Below are positions 1 through 8,755 of a DNA stretch of 64,000 nucleotides, piece by piece. Location of the stretch: positions 186,001 through 250,000 of the forward strand of contig CAVSQY010000007.1 in NCBI GenBank assembly GCA_963730285.1, written 5' to 3'. Within the stretch, counting starts at the first letter, position 1. The number at the start of each line of letters is the position of its first letter. This stretch comes from JARDZU01 sp963730285 (GTDB lineage: Bacteria; Actinomycetota; Acidimicrobiia; Spongiisociales; ZC4RG35). The notes below the pieces were generated by a model. The model had not been told where the DNA came from. It saw only the letters and a program-made list of their open reading frames with translations, and searched no databases. The position numbers were made by a program, and so were the translations under genes.

Positions 1-1
1 G

Positions 2-1156
2 TCGGCGCAGTCGACGGCCAACCTGATTGCGCTGACGGTGACCCTGGACTCGGATCCCGGAGCCATCGAAGAGGCTCTCGGGCCACTTGACACGGGGACC
101 ATCGTGGTTGTGTCGAACGGCACCATGTTCGGGACGGCGGTGCAAGGTCAAGGGTCCTTGGTTCAGTCATCTATGACCGAACAGGCTGCACTGTCCGATC
201 TGGTGCCCGGAGGCTGGGAGTTCGCTCTTCCTGTGGTTGGGAGGGATGGTGCCGCCGTGGTGGACATATTCGTTCCGAACGATGTGCTCGGCCAGGGGGT
301 TGGCGAGGCGTGGGCACTCCTCGCCCTGCTCGGCGTCGTGTTGGTCGGTGTCGCCGTCTTCGTGGCCGACAGAATGGGTCAACGACTGGTTGCTCCGATC
401 ACGGCCCTGGCTGATGGAGCCAGACGTCTGGGCGAAGGAGACCTGACTGCGAGAGTCCCGGTCGGCGATCCAGAGGAGATCCGGGAGGTAGGCGAATCCT
501 TCAATTGGCTCGCCGGCAGGCTGGGCGAGCTGATAGCCGAGGAGCGTGAGGCCGCGGCCGACCTGTCGCACCGGCTCCGCACCCCGCTCACGTCGTTGCG
601 GCTTCAAGCGGAGAAGGTCAGAGACGAGGAGGAGCGTCTCGCTCTCTTGAACCAGGTCGATCGTCTCGAGCAGGCCATTGATCGTCTCATCGTCGAGACG
701 AGACAAGAGACGGTGAGAGGGGAGCGTAAGTGTGAGTTGAGGTCCGTCGTCCACGACCGATTTGCCTTTTGGAACGTGTTGGCGGAGGAGCAGGGCAGAT
801 ATTGCGCAGTCGAGCTGGGCGACAGCCCGATAGCTGTGCGTTTGTCCGCCGAGGCCGTGGAGGCGGTTCTCGACGTCCTGATCGGCAACGTGTTTGCCCA
901 CACCTCGCCGGGCACCCCTTTCGCAGTGCGCGCCGGGATGCGGGATGGTGAGGCATTCGTCGAGGTTGGGGACCGCGGGCCGGGATTCCAGCACGACGAT
1001 CCAACGGCCCGGGGTGCCAGCGGGGGAGGCTCCACGGGCCTTGGCTTGGACATCGCGCGACGAACGGCCGAGGCGACCGGCGGTCGAATGGAATTGAACG
1101 ACCGCCCCGGAGGCGAGGGGGCGGTCGTTCGTGTGTGGTTTGGGAAGACGGTTTAG
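2..1156 (+). CDS. Sensor histidine kinase (5' end outside window)
   Basis: The reading frame is open to the left window edge, so the N terminus and first membrane segment are missing. What remains is the end of an extracytoplasmic sensor region, a membrane helix (about nt 310-380), a HAMP linker, a HisKA dimerisation domain with phospho-accepting His in DLSHRLRTPL (codon 569-571), and an HATPase domain with an N box (IGNVFAH), DRGPGF and GLGLDIARR. It should autophosphorylate and pass phosphate to a response regulator, probably encoded just upstream and not visible. Its stop overlaps the stop of the convergent downstream gene by 4 bp. The ligand is unknown. The family call is firm. Confidence 0.9.
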   Translation, partial: SAQSTANLIALTVTLDSDPGAIEEALGPLDTGTIVVVSNGTMFGTAVQGQGSLVQSSMTEQAALSDLVPGGWEFALPVVGRDGAAVVDIFVPNDVLGQGVGEAWALLALLGVVLVGVAVFVADRMGQRLVAPITALADGARRLGEGDLTARVPVGDPEEIREVGESFNWLAGRLGELIAEEREAAADLSHRLRTPLTSLRLQAEKVRDEEERLALLNQVDRLEQAIDRLIVETRQETVRGERKCELRSVVHDRFAFWNVLAEEQGRYCAVELGDSPIAVRLSAEAVEAVLDVLIGNVFAHTSPGTPFAVRAGMRDGEAFVEVGDRGPGFQHDDPTARGASGGGSTGLGLDIARRTAEATGGRMELNDRPGGEGAVVRVWFGKTV

Positions 1157-1740
1157 TCGTCGGTCTCGGAGCTGATGCTCACGTCGATCTTCGAGTGCTC
1201 GACCTCGGCTTCGAACTCGACCTCTGTCGAGCCATCGGTGAATCTGATCTTCAACTCGTGGTCGCTGGCGTCCTTGAGCTGGAAGGTCCAGCCGTCATTT
1301 GCATTGACACCGACCAGGGTCACGATTCCGGCCTTGACCTCTAACCGGACGGCCCCGGCGCCATCCACCGGATAGTCGGCCGCCGGGATGTCCAGATCGG
1401 CAGAGACCTGGTCGTCATCCACGGTGGTGGTCGTGTGCTCATCTTCATCGACTTGGTCGGATTGCTCGTCATCGACTGCGCGGCCGCTCATCTGGCCGAC
1501 GTCGTCGAACGTGGTGCTGGTGGTTGGCTCGTTGGCCTCCATCCCGGCAGTGGTGACCTCGGTGGATGTCGAGTTGTCGTCCGGTATAGACAAAGAGGGC
1601 TGCGAGACAGTCGACTCCTCTTCGATCGTCGTCGTGGTGGACGTGTCACCGGATTTGTCACCCACGGCCCACGCCGTCCCCACCAGGAGCAAGGCTGCGG
1701 TGACCGCGGTTAGCAAGGCGAACAGTTTTCTGAGCATCAA
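1153..1740 (-). CDS. Secreted Thr-rich protein of unknown function
   Basis: A 195-residue protein with an N-terminal signal peptide or anchor (LFALLTAVTAALLLVGTAWA), a low-complexity Thr/Ser/Glu/Asp linker (residues about 30-115), and a compact C-terminal domain of about 75 residues rich in alternating hydrophobic and charged residues, likely beta. The start is set by an AGGAGG ribosome site just before two consecutive ATG codons. I do not recognise the C-terminal domain. The architecture suggests a domain displayed outside the membrane on a flexible stalk. It converges on the histidine kinase gene. Confidence 0.7.
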   Translation of the reverse strand: MMLRKLFALLTAVTAALLLVGTAWAVGDKSGDTSTTTTIEEESTVSQPSLSIPDDNSTSTEVTTAGMEANEPTTSTTFDDVGQMSGRAVDDEQSDQVDEDEHTTTTVDDDQVSADLDIPAADYPVDGAGAVRLEVKAGIVTLVGVNANDGWTFQLKDASDHELKIRFTDGSTEVEFEAEVEHSKIDVSISSETDD

Positions 1741-1850
1741 TGGACCTCCTGTTGGTCATTCAGAGGCCAGTCTCTGTGATGGAGGGTCATGGGTGCTTCA
1801 GGGCACTGTCAAGAAGGGATCAAGACGGTTGCCGCTGAACGGCCGGGATA

Positions 1851-2606
1851 TCAGCGGGTGAAAAGGTGCGCGGTCCAGAGTCGTCCGGCACCATCGACGA
1901 AAACTCCCACGCCGATGTGGGTGTAGTCGCCGAGCATGTTCTCACGGTGCCCGCTCGATGCGACGAGGGCATCGAAGATCGACCCAACCGAACCTCCGGT
2001 GCCGACGTTCTCGCCTGCTGCCGACCACGGCGGCAGCAGACGCCCTAGATCGGAGTGGGACAGCTTTCCGTTCGACGCCAGCTTCTCCGCCCAGGCCCGC
2101 GCGCTGGCATCGAGGGAGCCGTCCCTCTTCAGGGGAGTCAGCCCCTTGCTGGATCGAAAGCTGTTGATTTTGGAGACGAACTGTGACTCGGCCTTTGGGC
2201 TGGGCGATGCTTTGGCAGGTGGTGCCTGGGTGGTGACCGTTACCGGCTGTGTGGTTGGCGGTGAGGCGGCCTTCGGCGTTTCTGTGGGCGTGTCTTGCTT
2301 TGCGTCTGGTTCGGTGGTGGTGGTTGTCGGGTGCAGGTCCCCAACGGGATTGCCCAGGGTGTCGGTGTCAGGCTCTCTGTCGGCAGGCGCTGCAGATGTC
2401 GTGGTGCTGGCGGACCCGGTAGTGGTGGTAGTCGCTTCCAACCGGATGGCCTCGACAGACACCATGTCGGGCGCGGGCGGATGGTCGACCGCAACCGCGG
2501 TCAACGCCATCACGAGGATGGAAATAGTCACCAGCGCGTAAAGATGAGCAGTCTGCATTTTGGCCCCGTCGGCCCCTGATACCAGCGAATGGACGAACCT
2601 AAACAT
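1851..2606 (-). CDS. Secreted CAP-domain (SCP/PR-1-like) protein
   Basis: The N terminus has a hydrophobic segment (YALVTISILVMALTAVAV) followed by a long Thr/Pro/Ala-rich linker. The last ~120 residues are a CAP domain: INSFRSSKGL, then RAWAEKLASNGKLSHS, GENVG, and SGHRENML with HIGVGV, the usual His/Glu cavity motifs. CAP proteins are extracellular; bacterial ones are poorly understood, and some bind lipids or the cell wall. The start is uncertain: ATG at 2606, ATG at 2558 and TTG at 2624 are all possible and none has a strong ribosome site. It is divergent from the ABC transporter genes. Confidence 0.8.
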   Translation of the reverse strand: MFRFVHSLVSGADGAKMQTAHLYALVTISILVMALTAVAVDHPPAPDMVSVEAIRLEATTTTTGSASTTTSAAPADREPDTDTLGNPVGDLHPTTTTTEPDAKQDTPTETPKAASPPTTQPVTVTTQAPPAKASPSPKAESQFVSKINSFRSSKGLTPLKRDGSLDASARAWAEKLASNGKLSHSDLGRLLPPWSAAGENVGTGGSVGSIFDALVASSGHRENMLGDYTHIGVGVFVDGAGRLWTAHLFTR

Positions 2607-2681
2607 CTCTCGTCGATCTGCCAACTGGGATTGACTCGAGGCGGCCGGTGCGAGGGTTAGCCTCGGGGTGAAGGAGGTGTC

Positions 2682-3392
2682 GTGACTGCGGCGATCAAGA
2701 CGGAGAAACTCTCCAAGACCTATGGGGAGGGGGGCACCGCCGTCGATGCTCTAAAGGGGGTCGATATCGAGATCCCGAGGGGTGAATTCGTCGTCTTGCT
2801 CGGCCAGTCCGGCTCGGGCAAGACCACGTTCCTCAACCAGGTTGGAGCTTTGGAGCGACCGACCTCCGGCCGAATCGAGGCAGATGGCCGGGATCTGGCA
2901 AACCTCGACGACGAGTCCCGCACTGCATATCGCCTCTCGTCGGTTGGGTTCATCTTCCAATTCTTCAACCTGATCCCCACCCTGACCGCCCTCGAGAACG
3001 TGGAGTTGATCGCTGAGTTGACCGGCGACCAACCCCATGAGCGAAGTATTCGCGCCCTCGAGGAGGTAGACCTCGAGGATCGCATGGACCACTTTCCCGG
3101 TGAGCTCTCCGGCGGTCAGCAACAGAGGGTGTCGATCGCTCGCGGGTTGGTCAAGGACCCGCCGCTGATACTTGCTGACGAGCCGACCGGATCCCTCGAC
3201 GTGGACACGGGCTCACAGGTGCTCGGCCTCTTGCGCGGTGTCGTCGAAGGTGGAAATCGGTCGGTGCTCGTCGTTACCCACAACAGGGAGATCGCCCGCA
3301 TTGCCCATCGGGTGATCGAATTGCGCGACGGTGAGGTGATCGGCGTCGACACCAACCCGAGCCCGGCCGGGCCGGGCGACCTCGACTGGTGA
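2682..3392 (+). CDS. ABC transporter ATP-binding protein (MacB/LolD type)
   Basis: A complete 236-residue ABC ATPase: Walker A GQSGSGKTT (near residue 40), Q loop in FIFQFFNLIPTL, signature LSGGQQQR, Walker B LILADEPTGSLD, and H-loop His in VVTHNRE. The GTG start follows AAGGAGG at 2671-2677. Its stop overlaps the GTG of the FtsX permease gene (GTGA), so the two are translationally coupled and form one transporter. The family typically drives mechanotransmission or export of lipoproteins, peptides or drugs rather than import. The substrate cannot be read from the sequence. Confidence 0.93.
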   Translation: MTAAIKTEKLSKTYGEGGTAVDALKGVDIEIPRGEFVVLLGQSGSGKTTFLNQVGALERPTSGRIEADGRDLANLDDESRTAYRLSSVGFIFQFFNLIPTLTALENVELIAELTGDQPHERSIRALEEVDLEDRMDHFPGELSGGQQQRVSIARGLVKDPPLILADEPTGSLDVDTGSQVLGLLRGVVEGGNRSVLVVTHNREIARIAHRVIELRDGEVIGVDTNPSPAGPGDLDW

Positions 3393-5743
3393 GCCTGCTC
3401 GACCTCAAGCGAAAGCGAGATATTCGCCGACAGCGGGCCCAATTCCTCGCGGTGGCGATCACCATCGGCCTCGGCGTGATGCTCTTCGCCAGCACCTACG
3501 ACGCCTATCAGAACCTGAACAGTTCCTACAAGTACACATATGACCGGCTTGCTTTCGCAGACATCACCGTGGTTGGGGCCGGGTCGGAGTTCGCCGGTCA
3601 AGCACGTGAGATCCCGAATGTGGCCGCCGTGCAGACACGTCGCCAGGCCGACATACCAATGCGTGTCGATGGCGAGGTCTTCGTCGGCCGGCTCGTCGGG
3701 TACCCGTCCTCAGGCCAGCCGGAGGTGAACAAGATCGACGTCCGACAGGGCGCCTACTTCCAGGGTGATCCAGGGAATCAGGTCGTCATCGAGGATCACA
3801 TGGCCAAAGACTTCGACCTCGGGGTCGGTGATCAGGTCGAAATGCGTATCGGCGACGAGTGGGCCAAGGCCGAAATCTCCGGCATCGCAATCTCCGCCGA
3901 GTACATCTGGCCCGCCAAGAGCCGCCAGGAGATCTTCCCGACGCCCGGGACCTTCGGCGTCGTCTTCGGCGACGAGGGCCTCTTCGAGTCGATCCCGCCC
4001 GCGGTCACTGTCTCTCAGAATTTGATCGTCTACGACGCCGGAGCCGATGTGGAGGCGACTGATGCGGCCGTGCGTGAGGCCGCCGATGGCGCCGGCGCCG
4101 GCGATGTCATAACCCAGGCCAAGCATCCCTCCAACGAGACGCTCCAGCTCGATGTTTCAGGCTTCCAGGAGCTGGCGGTCATGTTCCCGGCCTTGTTCAT
4201 GACTGCGGCCGCCATGGCGGCCTTCATCCTCCTCACCCGGATCGTCTACTCGCAGAAGGCGCAGATCGGGACGCTCCGGGCCAGTGGCATGGGTAAGCGG
4301 ACGGTTCTTCGTCACTATCTCTCCTATGGCGTGCGGCTCGGTCTCGTCTCAGGATCGGTCGGCGTCCTCATCGGGATGGGCCTTGCCTACGTGATAACCG
4401 GCCTCTACACCAGCGGTCTCGGCATACCCGACACCGTGCGCGGCTTTCATCCGCTCACACCCTTGATCGGAATCTTCTTTGGTCTCGCCGCCGGAGCGAT
4501 AGGAGCGTACGCCCCGGCCCGCACCGCTTTTCGCGTGAGTCCCGCCGAGGCAATGCGGGGGGATGTTCCAACCGGTGGCGGAGGGCGGAGCCTGCTGGAG
4601 CGGATCCTCCCGGCGCTTCGCTCGCTCCCCGTTCGGTGGCTGATGGTCCTGAGGGGAATAGGCCGGAACAAGCGGAGGAGTCTCTCCACCGCCCTCGGGG
4701 TGGTCTTGGCCGCCACCCTCATCATGGTGTCCTGGGGCATGATCGACACCATTGCCGAGATCATCGACCGGCAGTTCAACGCCGTCTCCGTGGAGGACGC
4801 CGACATCATCCTCGCCACCCCCGTCAGCGATCAGTCGATCGCGTCGGTCGCATCCGTCGATGGTGTCGCCCAAGTGGAGCCCGTGATCGCCCTTCAGGCA
4901 ACGGTGGGCAGCGATGGGCGAAGTTACTCCACGACCATCGAGGGTTATCGGCCCGACACGGAGATGCACGGCTTTCCGGACGGGCTACCTCCATCGGGGA
5001 TCCTCGCCGGAAAAGGGCTGAAGGATGAGCTCGGTGTCGACGTGGGGGATGAGGTAACAATCGGCCTTCCCACGCTGGGTGCGGAATTCACATCCAAGAT
5101 CGAGGGCTTCTTGGACGAGCCTATCGGCACCTATCTCTATGTCGACCAGTCGATCCTGACCGATCAGGCGCCGGACAGCTCGGCGCTGGGCGCCCCCGGT
5201 GTCACCGTGCTCAAAGCGCTGTTCGACGGCGGCGTCGATCGGAACACGGTTATCGGCGCCATCGGTGACTTGGATACGGTGGCCGCAGCGGTCGACGCCC
5301 GCACGCTCTACGACCTGATTCAGCAGTATCTCGGCTTCTTCTATGCCTTTGTCGGCGTGATGCTTGTGCTCGGTGGCGCCCTGGCCTTCGCACTGATGTT
5401 CAACACGATCTCGGTGAATGTGGCGGAGCGCTCCGGCGAGTTCGCCACCATGCGGGCAAATGGCCTGTCCCATGGTGAGATCGCACGTCTCGTCGCCACC
5501 GAGAATGTCCTTCTCACCGTTCTGGGGCTCATCCCCGGACTGCTCATCGGGTATTGGTCCGGGGCCTATTTCCTCGGTGCCTTCTCCAACGACGTCTTCA
5601 TCCTCGACTTCTACATGTCGCCGCTCTCCATCGCCGGGACTGCGGTAGCCCTATTGGTGGTGGCCGGGCTCTCGCTGATCCCGGCCTTGCGCACGGTCCG
5701 TCGCATCGACATCGGAGAGGTGGTGCGGGAGCGCGCGGCCTGA
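3389..5743 (+). CDS. ABC transporter permease with two FtsX domains
   Basis: A 784-residue permease with an N-terminal membrane helix, a large MacB-like extracytoplasmic domain (about residues 40-240), a first FtsX block with three helices (about 250-390), a second extracytoplasmic domain (about 440-620) and a second FtsX block near the C terminus. The duplication within one chain means it could work without a second permease, as in many actinobacterial SalY/YknZ-like proteins. GTG start overlapping the ATPase stop. It probably transduces ATP hydrolysis to extracytoplasmic work or export. Substrate unknown. Confidence 0.9.
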   Translation: MSLLDLKRKRDIRRQRAQFLAVAITIGLGVMLFASTYDAYQNLNSSYKYTYDRLAFADITVVGAGSEFAGQAREIPNVAAVQTRRQADIPMRVDGEVFVGRLVGYPSSGQPEVNKIDVRQGAYFQGDPGNQVVIEDHMAKDFDLGVGDQVEMRIGDEWAKAEISGIAISAEYIWPAKSRQEIFPTPGTFGVVFGDEGLFESIPPAVTVSQNLIVYDAGADVEATDAAVREAADGAGAGDVITQAKHPSNETLQLDVSGFQELAVMFPALFMTAAAMAAFILLTRIVYSQKAQIGTLRASGMGKRTVLRHYLSYGVRLGLVSGSVGVLIGMGLAYVITGLYTSGLGIPDTVRGFHPLTPLIGIFFGLAAGAIGAYAPARTAFRVSPAEAMRGDVPTGGGGRSLLERILPALRSLPVRWLMVLRGIGRNKRRSLSTALGVVLAATLIMVSWGMIDTIAEIIDRQFNAVSVEDADIILATPVSDQSIASVASVDGVAQVEPVIALQATVGSDGRSYSTTIEGYRPDTEMHGFPDGLPPSGILAGKGLKDELGVDVGDEVTIGLPTLGAEFTSKIEGFLDEPIGTYLYVDQSILTDQAPDSSALGAPGVTVLKALFDGGVDRNTVIGAIGDLDTVAAAVDARTLYDLIQQYLGFFYAFVGVMLVLGGALAFALMFNTISVNVAERSGEFATMRANGLSHGEIARLVATENVLLTVLGLIPGLLIGYWSGAYFLGAFSNDVFILDFYMSPLSIAGTAVALLVVAGLSLIPALRTVRRIDIGEVVRERAA

Positions 5744-5792
5744 TTTCCGGTCGGGTGTCACCCAATACCTCGCTCTGCTCCGTCTCAAGTGC

Positions 5793-6263
5793 ATGATCAC
5801 CACGATTGGTGTGATGGACGACGAGCAGGCATATCGGTCATACGCCGGGGAGCTCACCAGATACGCGACTGGTCTGGTTGGGCCCTTTGACGCTGCCGAC
5901 GTGGTGACCGATGCCTGCTTGAAGGCCTTCGCCTCGAGGAGCTGGCCCGATGTCATCAATCGTCGGGCCTATCTCTACCGAGCCGTGCTCAGCGTGGCCA
6001 CAGATCACCACCGAAGCACCCTCTCACGGCGGGTTCGCGAGTTGAAGACGGCGGTGCCGGAGTCGTCACCGGCCCAGGAGGTCGACGTCGACGTCCTGAC
6101 CGCAGTGGAGCGTCTGTCCATGCAGCAGAGGGCAGCAGTTCTCCTCACTTACTGGGCTGATCTCCCGGTCGACGCAGTCGCAGAGCAAATGGGCATATCA
6201 ACCGGGGCGGTCAAGCGTCATCTGGCCCGGGCCCGGAAACATCTCCAGGAGTGGCTGTCATGA
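5793..6263 (+). CDS. ECF-type RNA polymerase sigma factor
   Basis: A 156-residue protein with a degenerate region 2 (residues about 10-75, including DAADVVTDACLKAF) and a clear sigma-70 region 4 helix-turn-helix at the C terminus (LSMQQRAAVLLTYWADL, then AEQMGISTGAVKRHLARAR). Length and layout match extracytoplasmic-function sigma factors. An internal ATG at 5814 is an alternative start. The stop overlaps the ATG of the following membrane protein (ATGA), the arrangement typical of a sigma factor and its membrane regulator. Confidence 0.85.
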   Translation: MITTIGVMDDEQAYRSYAGELTRYATGLVGPFDAADVVTDACLKAFASRSWPDVINRRAYLYRAVLSVATDHHRSTLSRRVRELKTAVPESSPAQEVDVDVLTAVERLSMQQRAAVLLTYWADLPVDAVAEQMGISTGAVKRHLARARKHLQEWLS

Positions 6264-7348
6264 GCGAACACGACGAGCGGAAGATGAAAGAGCTCATCGA
6301 CCGGTTGGTGGCAATGTCGCCGGAGCCACCTCCCTTTCCCGAGGAGGTCCCCGTGACCCAACGCAACACATCTCGAACCAACCCGATTCTCATGTTCGCC
6401 GGCGCCGCCGCAGTGGTACTGGTGGTTGCCGCCATTCCATTCCTGATATTTGGCGGTCGAAACGGCGGGGGAATCGCCGACACCACGACCTCGACGGTCG
6501 GCAGCACGGTGACCAGCGCGCCGGACACGACCACGAGCCAACCCACGACCAGCACGACCGCCCCGGTGGTCAACCGTGAGGGTGTCTATGTGTTCCTTGC
6601 ACAGACCCCGGAGAACTCGAACACCGGGAACCCGGCACTCGTGCCGTTCTTCGCCATGGCCGATTCGGTCTTCGACTCCTCCGACGGCAACGCCTTGAAC
6701 CTGCTCACCCAGCCCAACCTGAGCCTCCCACCCGGGTTCGAGAGCTATGTGCCGTCGAACGTCCGGGTGCTCAGCGTCAACGACCCCGGCAATGGGATCA
6801 GGGTGGTGGACATGAGCCCCGAGTTCGCCATGGGATCCGGCTCCGGTCTCCTCGGTGACTTCACGATGCTGAACCAGCTGATCTATACGGCGGGTTTGGA
6901 TGCCGAGGGAACCACCAAGGTCCAATTCACCATCGGGGGCGAGCCGGTGACCCAATTCGGGACCGATGGGTTGGACATAAGCGAGCCGCTGGGGCAAGAC
7001 GCCTTCCTCGATCAGCTCAACTCGGTGATCCCGACCTCATCGGCGGCCGGGACCGGAAGCGAACCCCTGTTCCTCACCGGAAAGGCCAATGTGTTCGAAG
7101 CGACCGTGAGCCTGGAGTTGGTCGACGTCGACGGCCAGGTGGTCTATCAGGACTTCACCACCGCCACCTGCGGGACGGGGTGCTGGGGCGATTTCAGCTT
7201 CAATATCGACTTCGACTTCGCCTCGACACCGGTCTCGATCAGGTTGTTCTGGAACTCGGCAAAGGATGGAGCCCCCACCGACGTGGTCACCATGCCGGTG
7301 TCCTGGGGCGACGAAACCGACTCGGGCGCCTGGGACTTCCTTTCCTGA
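6260..7348 (+). CDS. Membrane GerMN-Gmad2 protein, candidate anti-sigma factor
   Basis: About 362 residues: a short charged cytoplasmic N terminus (about 45 residues), one membrane helix (ILMFAGAAAVVLVVAAIPFLI), a Thr-rich stalk, a GerMN domain (VRVLSVNDPGNGIRVVDMS through LNQLIYTAG) and a C-terminal Ig-like Gmad2 domain (about the last 100 residues). GerMN and Gmad2 are named from spore germination proteins but occur widely in non-sporing actinobacteria. The ATG at 6260 overlaps the sigma stop, so I infer that the N terminus restrains the sigma factor and the outer domains sense envelope state. No zinc anti-sigma motif is visible. Confidence 0.75.
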   Translation: MSEHDERKMKELIDRLVAMSPEPPPFPEEVPVTQRNTSRTNPILMFAGAAAVVLVVAAIPFLIFGGRNGGGIADTTTSTVGSTVTSAPDTTTSQPTTSTTAPVVNREGVYVFLAQTPENSNTGNPALVPFFAMADSVFDSSDGNALNLLTQPNLSLPPGFESYVPSNVRVLSVNDPGNGIRVVDMSPEFAMGSGSGLLGDFTMLNQLIYTAGLDAEGTTKVQFTIGGEPVTQFGTDGLDISEPLGQDAFLDQLNSVIPTSSAAGTGSEPLFLTGKANVFEATVSLELVDVDGQVVYQDFTTATCGTGCWGDFSFNIDFDFASTPVSIRLFWNSAKDGAPTDVVTMPVSWGDETDSGAWDFLS

Positions 7349-7354
7349 CCTCAA

Positions 7355-7391
7355 AGGCGGAGCCGATGTGCCTCACCCGTCGGCTCCGCCT
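7355..7391. terminator. Inverted repeat between convergent genes
   Basis: Perfect 12-bp arms (7355-7366, AGGCGGAGCCGA; 7380-7391) with a 13-nt loop lie between the GerMN gene and the convergent VOC gene. The right arm reaches into the last base of the VOC stop codon. There is no long T run, so termination is inferred from position and stem strength. Confidence 0.6.
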
Positions 7392-7765
7392 CACATTCCC
7401 GGATTCGGTTGCCAGAGCTCGACCTTGTTGCCCTCGGGATCCCAGCACCAGCCGAACCTGCCGTTCTCGTCTTCCATTGTCTCGTCCTCGACCCGGATCC
7501 CATTCGACCTGAGCCGGTCGAGCAGGCCATCGAGATCGTCCACACGGTAGTTGATCATCCAGCGGTTCTGGTCCGGGCCCATGTAGTCGGTGTCGTTCTT
7601 GAAAGGCGCCCACACCGTCGATCCCTTCTCGTCGCCGCCCCACCAGATCACCATGTACCCGTCCTGGTCAGGCTCCATCCCCAGGTGCTCCACGTACCAA
7701 TCCTGGAGGGCTCTGGGATCACCGGCCTTGAAGAAGACACCGCCTATACCCGTCACTCTCGCCAT
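7391..7765 (-). CDS. VOC (glyoxalase/bleomycin-resistance) family protein
   Basis: A single VOC fold of 124 residues: starts ITGIGGVFFKAGD-like (ARVTGIGGVFF), central WAPFKNDTDYMG and MINYRVDDLDGLLDRL, ends with the characteristic GRFGWCWDPEGNKVELWQP. The ATG at 7765 has a good GGGAGGA site; the frame is open further upstream but that part overlaps the divergent methyltransferase. Members are metal-dependent lyases, dioxygenases or binding proteins; this one is too generic to assign a substrate. Confidence 0.85.
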   Translation of the reverse strand: MARVTGIGGVFFKAGDPRALQDWYVEHLGMEPDQDGYMVIWWGGDEKGSTVWAPFKNDTDYMGPDQNRWMINYRVDDLDGLLDRLRSNGIRVEDETMEDENGRFGWCWDPEGNKVELWQPNPGM

Positions 7766-7808
7766 ATTTCCTCCCGCGCTCGATCTTCGACCGGCAATAC
7801 TCCCGGCC

Positions 7809-8630
7809 ATGCCACTCGACCAGTATCGCCGGGCGAACCGGGACAATTGGGACGCTCGGGTCCCGCTTCACTTCGGCTCCGAGGAGTACGGGATCTCTCG
7901 CTACATCGACGATCCCGGTCATCTCAGCAGCGTCGTCACGTACGACCGGGACAAGATGCCCCCCATCGTCGGCAAGAAGGTCATCCACCTGCAATGTCAT
8001 ATCGGGACCGACACCATCTCTTTGGCACGCCTGGGAGCAGAGGTGACGGGGATCGACCTGTCACCCAAGTCGATCGAGGCCGCCAGGAGGCTGAGCGCAG
8101 ACTCGGGAACATCGGTCCGATTCGTCGTCTCCGAGTTGTACGACACGCCGTCGGTGATCGGTGAGACCTTCGACATGGTCTACACGGGTGTCGGCGCCCT
8201 CTGCTGGCTTCCGGACATCCGGGGCTGGGCGAGCGTGGTGGCCGAGCTGCTCCGCCCGGGGGGTGTTCTCTACATGCGGGAGGGTCATCCGATGATGTGG
8301 TCGATGGACTACGACCGAACCGACCTGATTGCCGTGAAATACCCGTACTTCGAGACTGTCGAGCCGTGGCCCGAGGAGGAGCCCGAGACCTACGCCGGCG
8401 TCGGCGTGGTGACCAGTCCCCTCAACTACGGGTGGAACCATGGGATCGGCGAGACGATCAATGCTCTCATCCAGGCGGGGCTGCGCATCGACCGTGTCGA
8501 AGAGCACCAGGAGTGTGAATGGCAAGGTCTCGAGCAGATGGTTCTCGAGGAGGATGGGCTGTGGCGTCTGCCCTCCAGTCCCGAGTTGTTGCCAGTGATG
8601 TGGTCGGTGACAGCGACCCGGTCAGAATGA
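7809..8630 (+). CDS. Class I SAM-dependent methyltransferase
   Basis: 273 residues with the Rossmann methyltransferase motifs: motif I HLQCHIGTDTISLARLGA, acidic motif GIDLSPKSIEAARRL, motif III region DMVYTGVGALCWLPDI and post-motif LRPGGVLYMRE. The substrate is unknown. It is divergent from the VOC gene with a 43-bp gap, so the two may share a control region. The ATG start is chosen because upstream codons would run through the VOC gene. Confidence 0.87.
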   Translation: MPLDQYRRANRDNWDARVPLHFGSEEYGISRYIDDPGHLSSVVTYDRDKMPPIVGKKVIHLQCHIGTDTISLARLGAEVTGIDLSPKSIEAARRLSADSGTSVRFVVSELYDTPSVIGETFDMVYTGVGALCWLPDIRGWASVVAELLRPGGVLYMREGHPMMWSMDYDRTDLIAVKYPYFETVEPWPEEEPETYAGVGVVTSPLNYGWNHGIGETINALIQAGLRIDRVEEHQECEWQGLEQMVLEEDGLWRLPSSPELLPVMWSVTATRSE

Positions 8631-8690
8631 GTCTGGCGACCCTTCAGTTTTGGTGTTTGAACGCCGAAGATATAGGGGTAAGTCACTAGT

Positions 8691-8750
8691 GAAAGCTAAG
8701 GGCTTTCTTCCTCCTCCAGAATGAGGGGTCGCCACCGGCGACCCCTCATT
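8691..8750. terminator. Two hairpins, bidirectional terminator
   Basis: A small hairpin (GAAAGC / GCTTTC, 8691-8707) is followed by a perfect 14-bp stem with a 3-nt loop: left arm 8720-8733 (AATGAGGGGTCGCC), right arm 8737-8750. It lies between the methyltransferase and a convergent minus-strand gene. The stem is flanked by a pyrimidine-rich stretch. Confidence 0.65.
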
Positions 8751-8755
8751 CGCGT

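Noticed and set aside
4349..4969. 206-codon minus-strand open frame
   Set aside because: Antisense to the FtsX permease; no ribosome site, His/Gly-rich composition and no family motifs.
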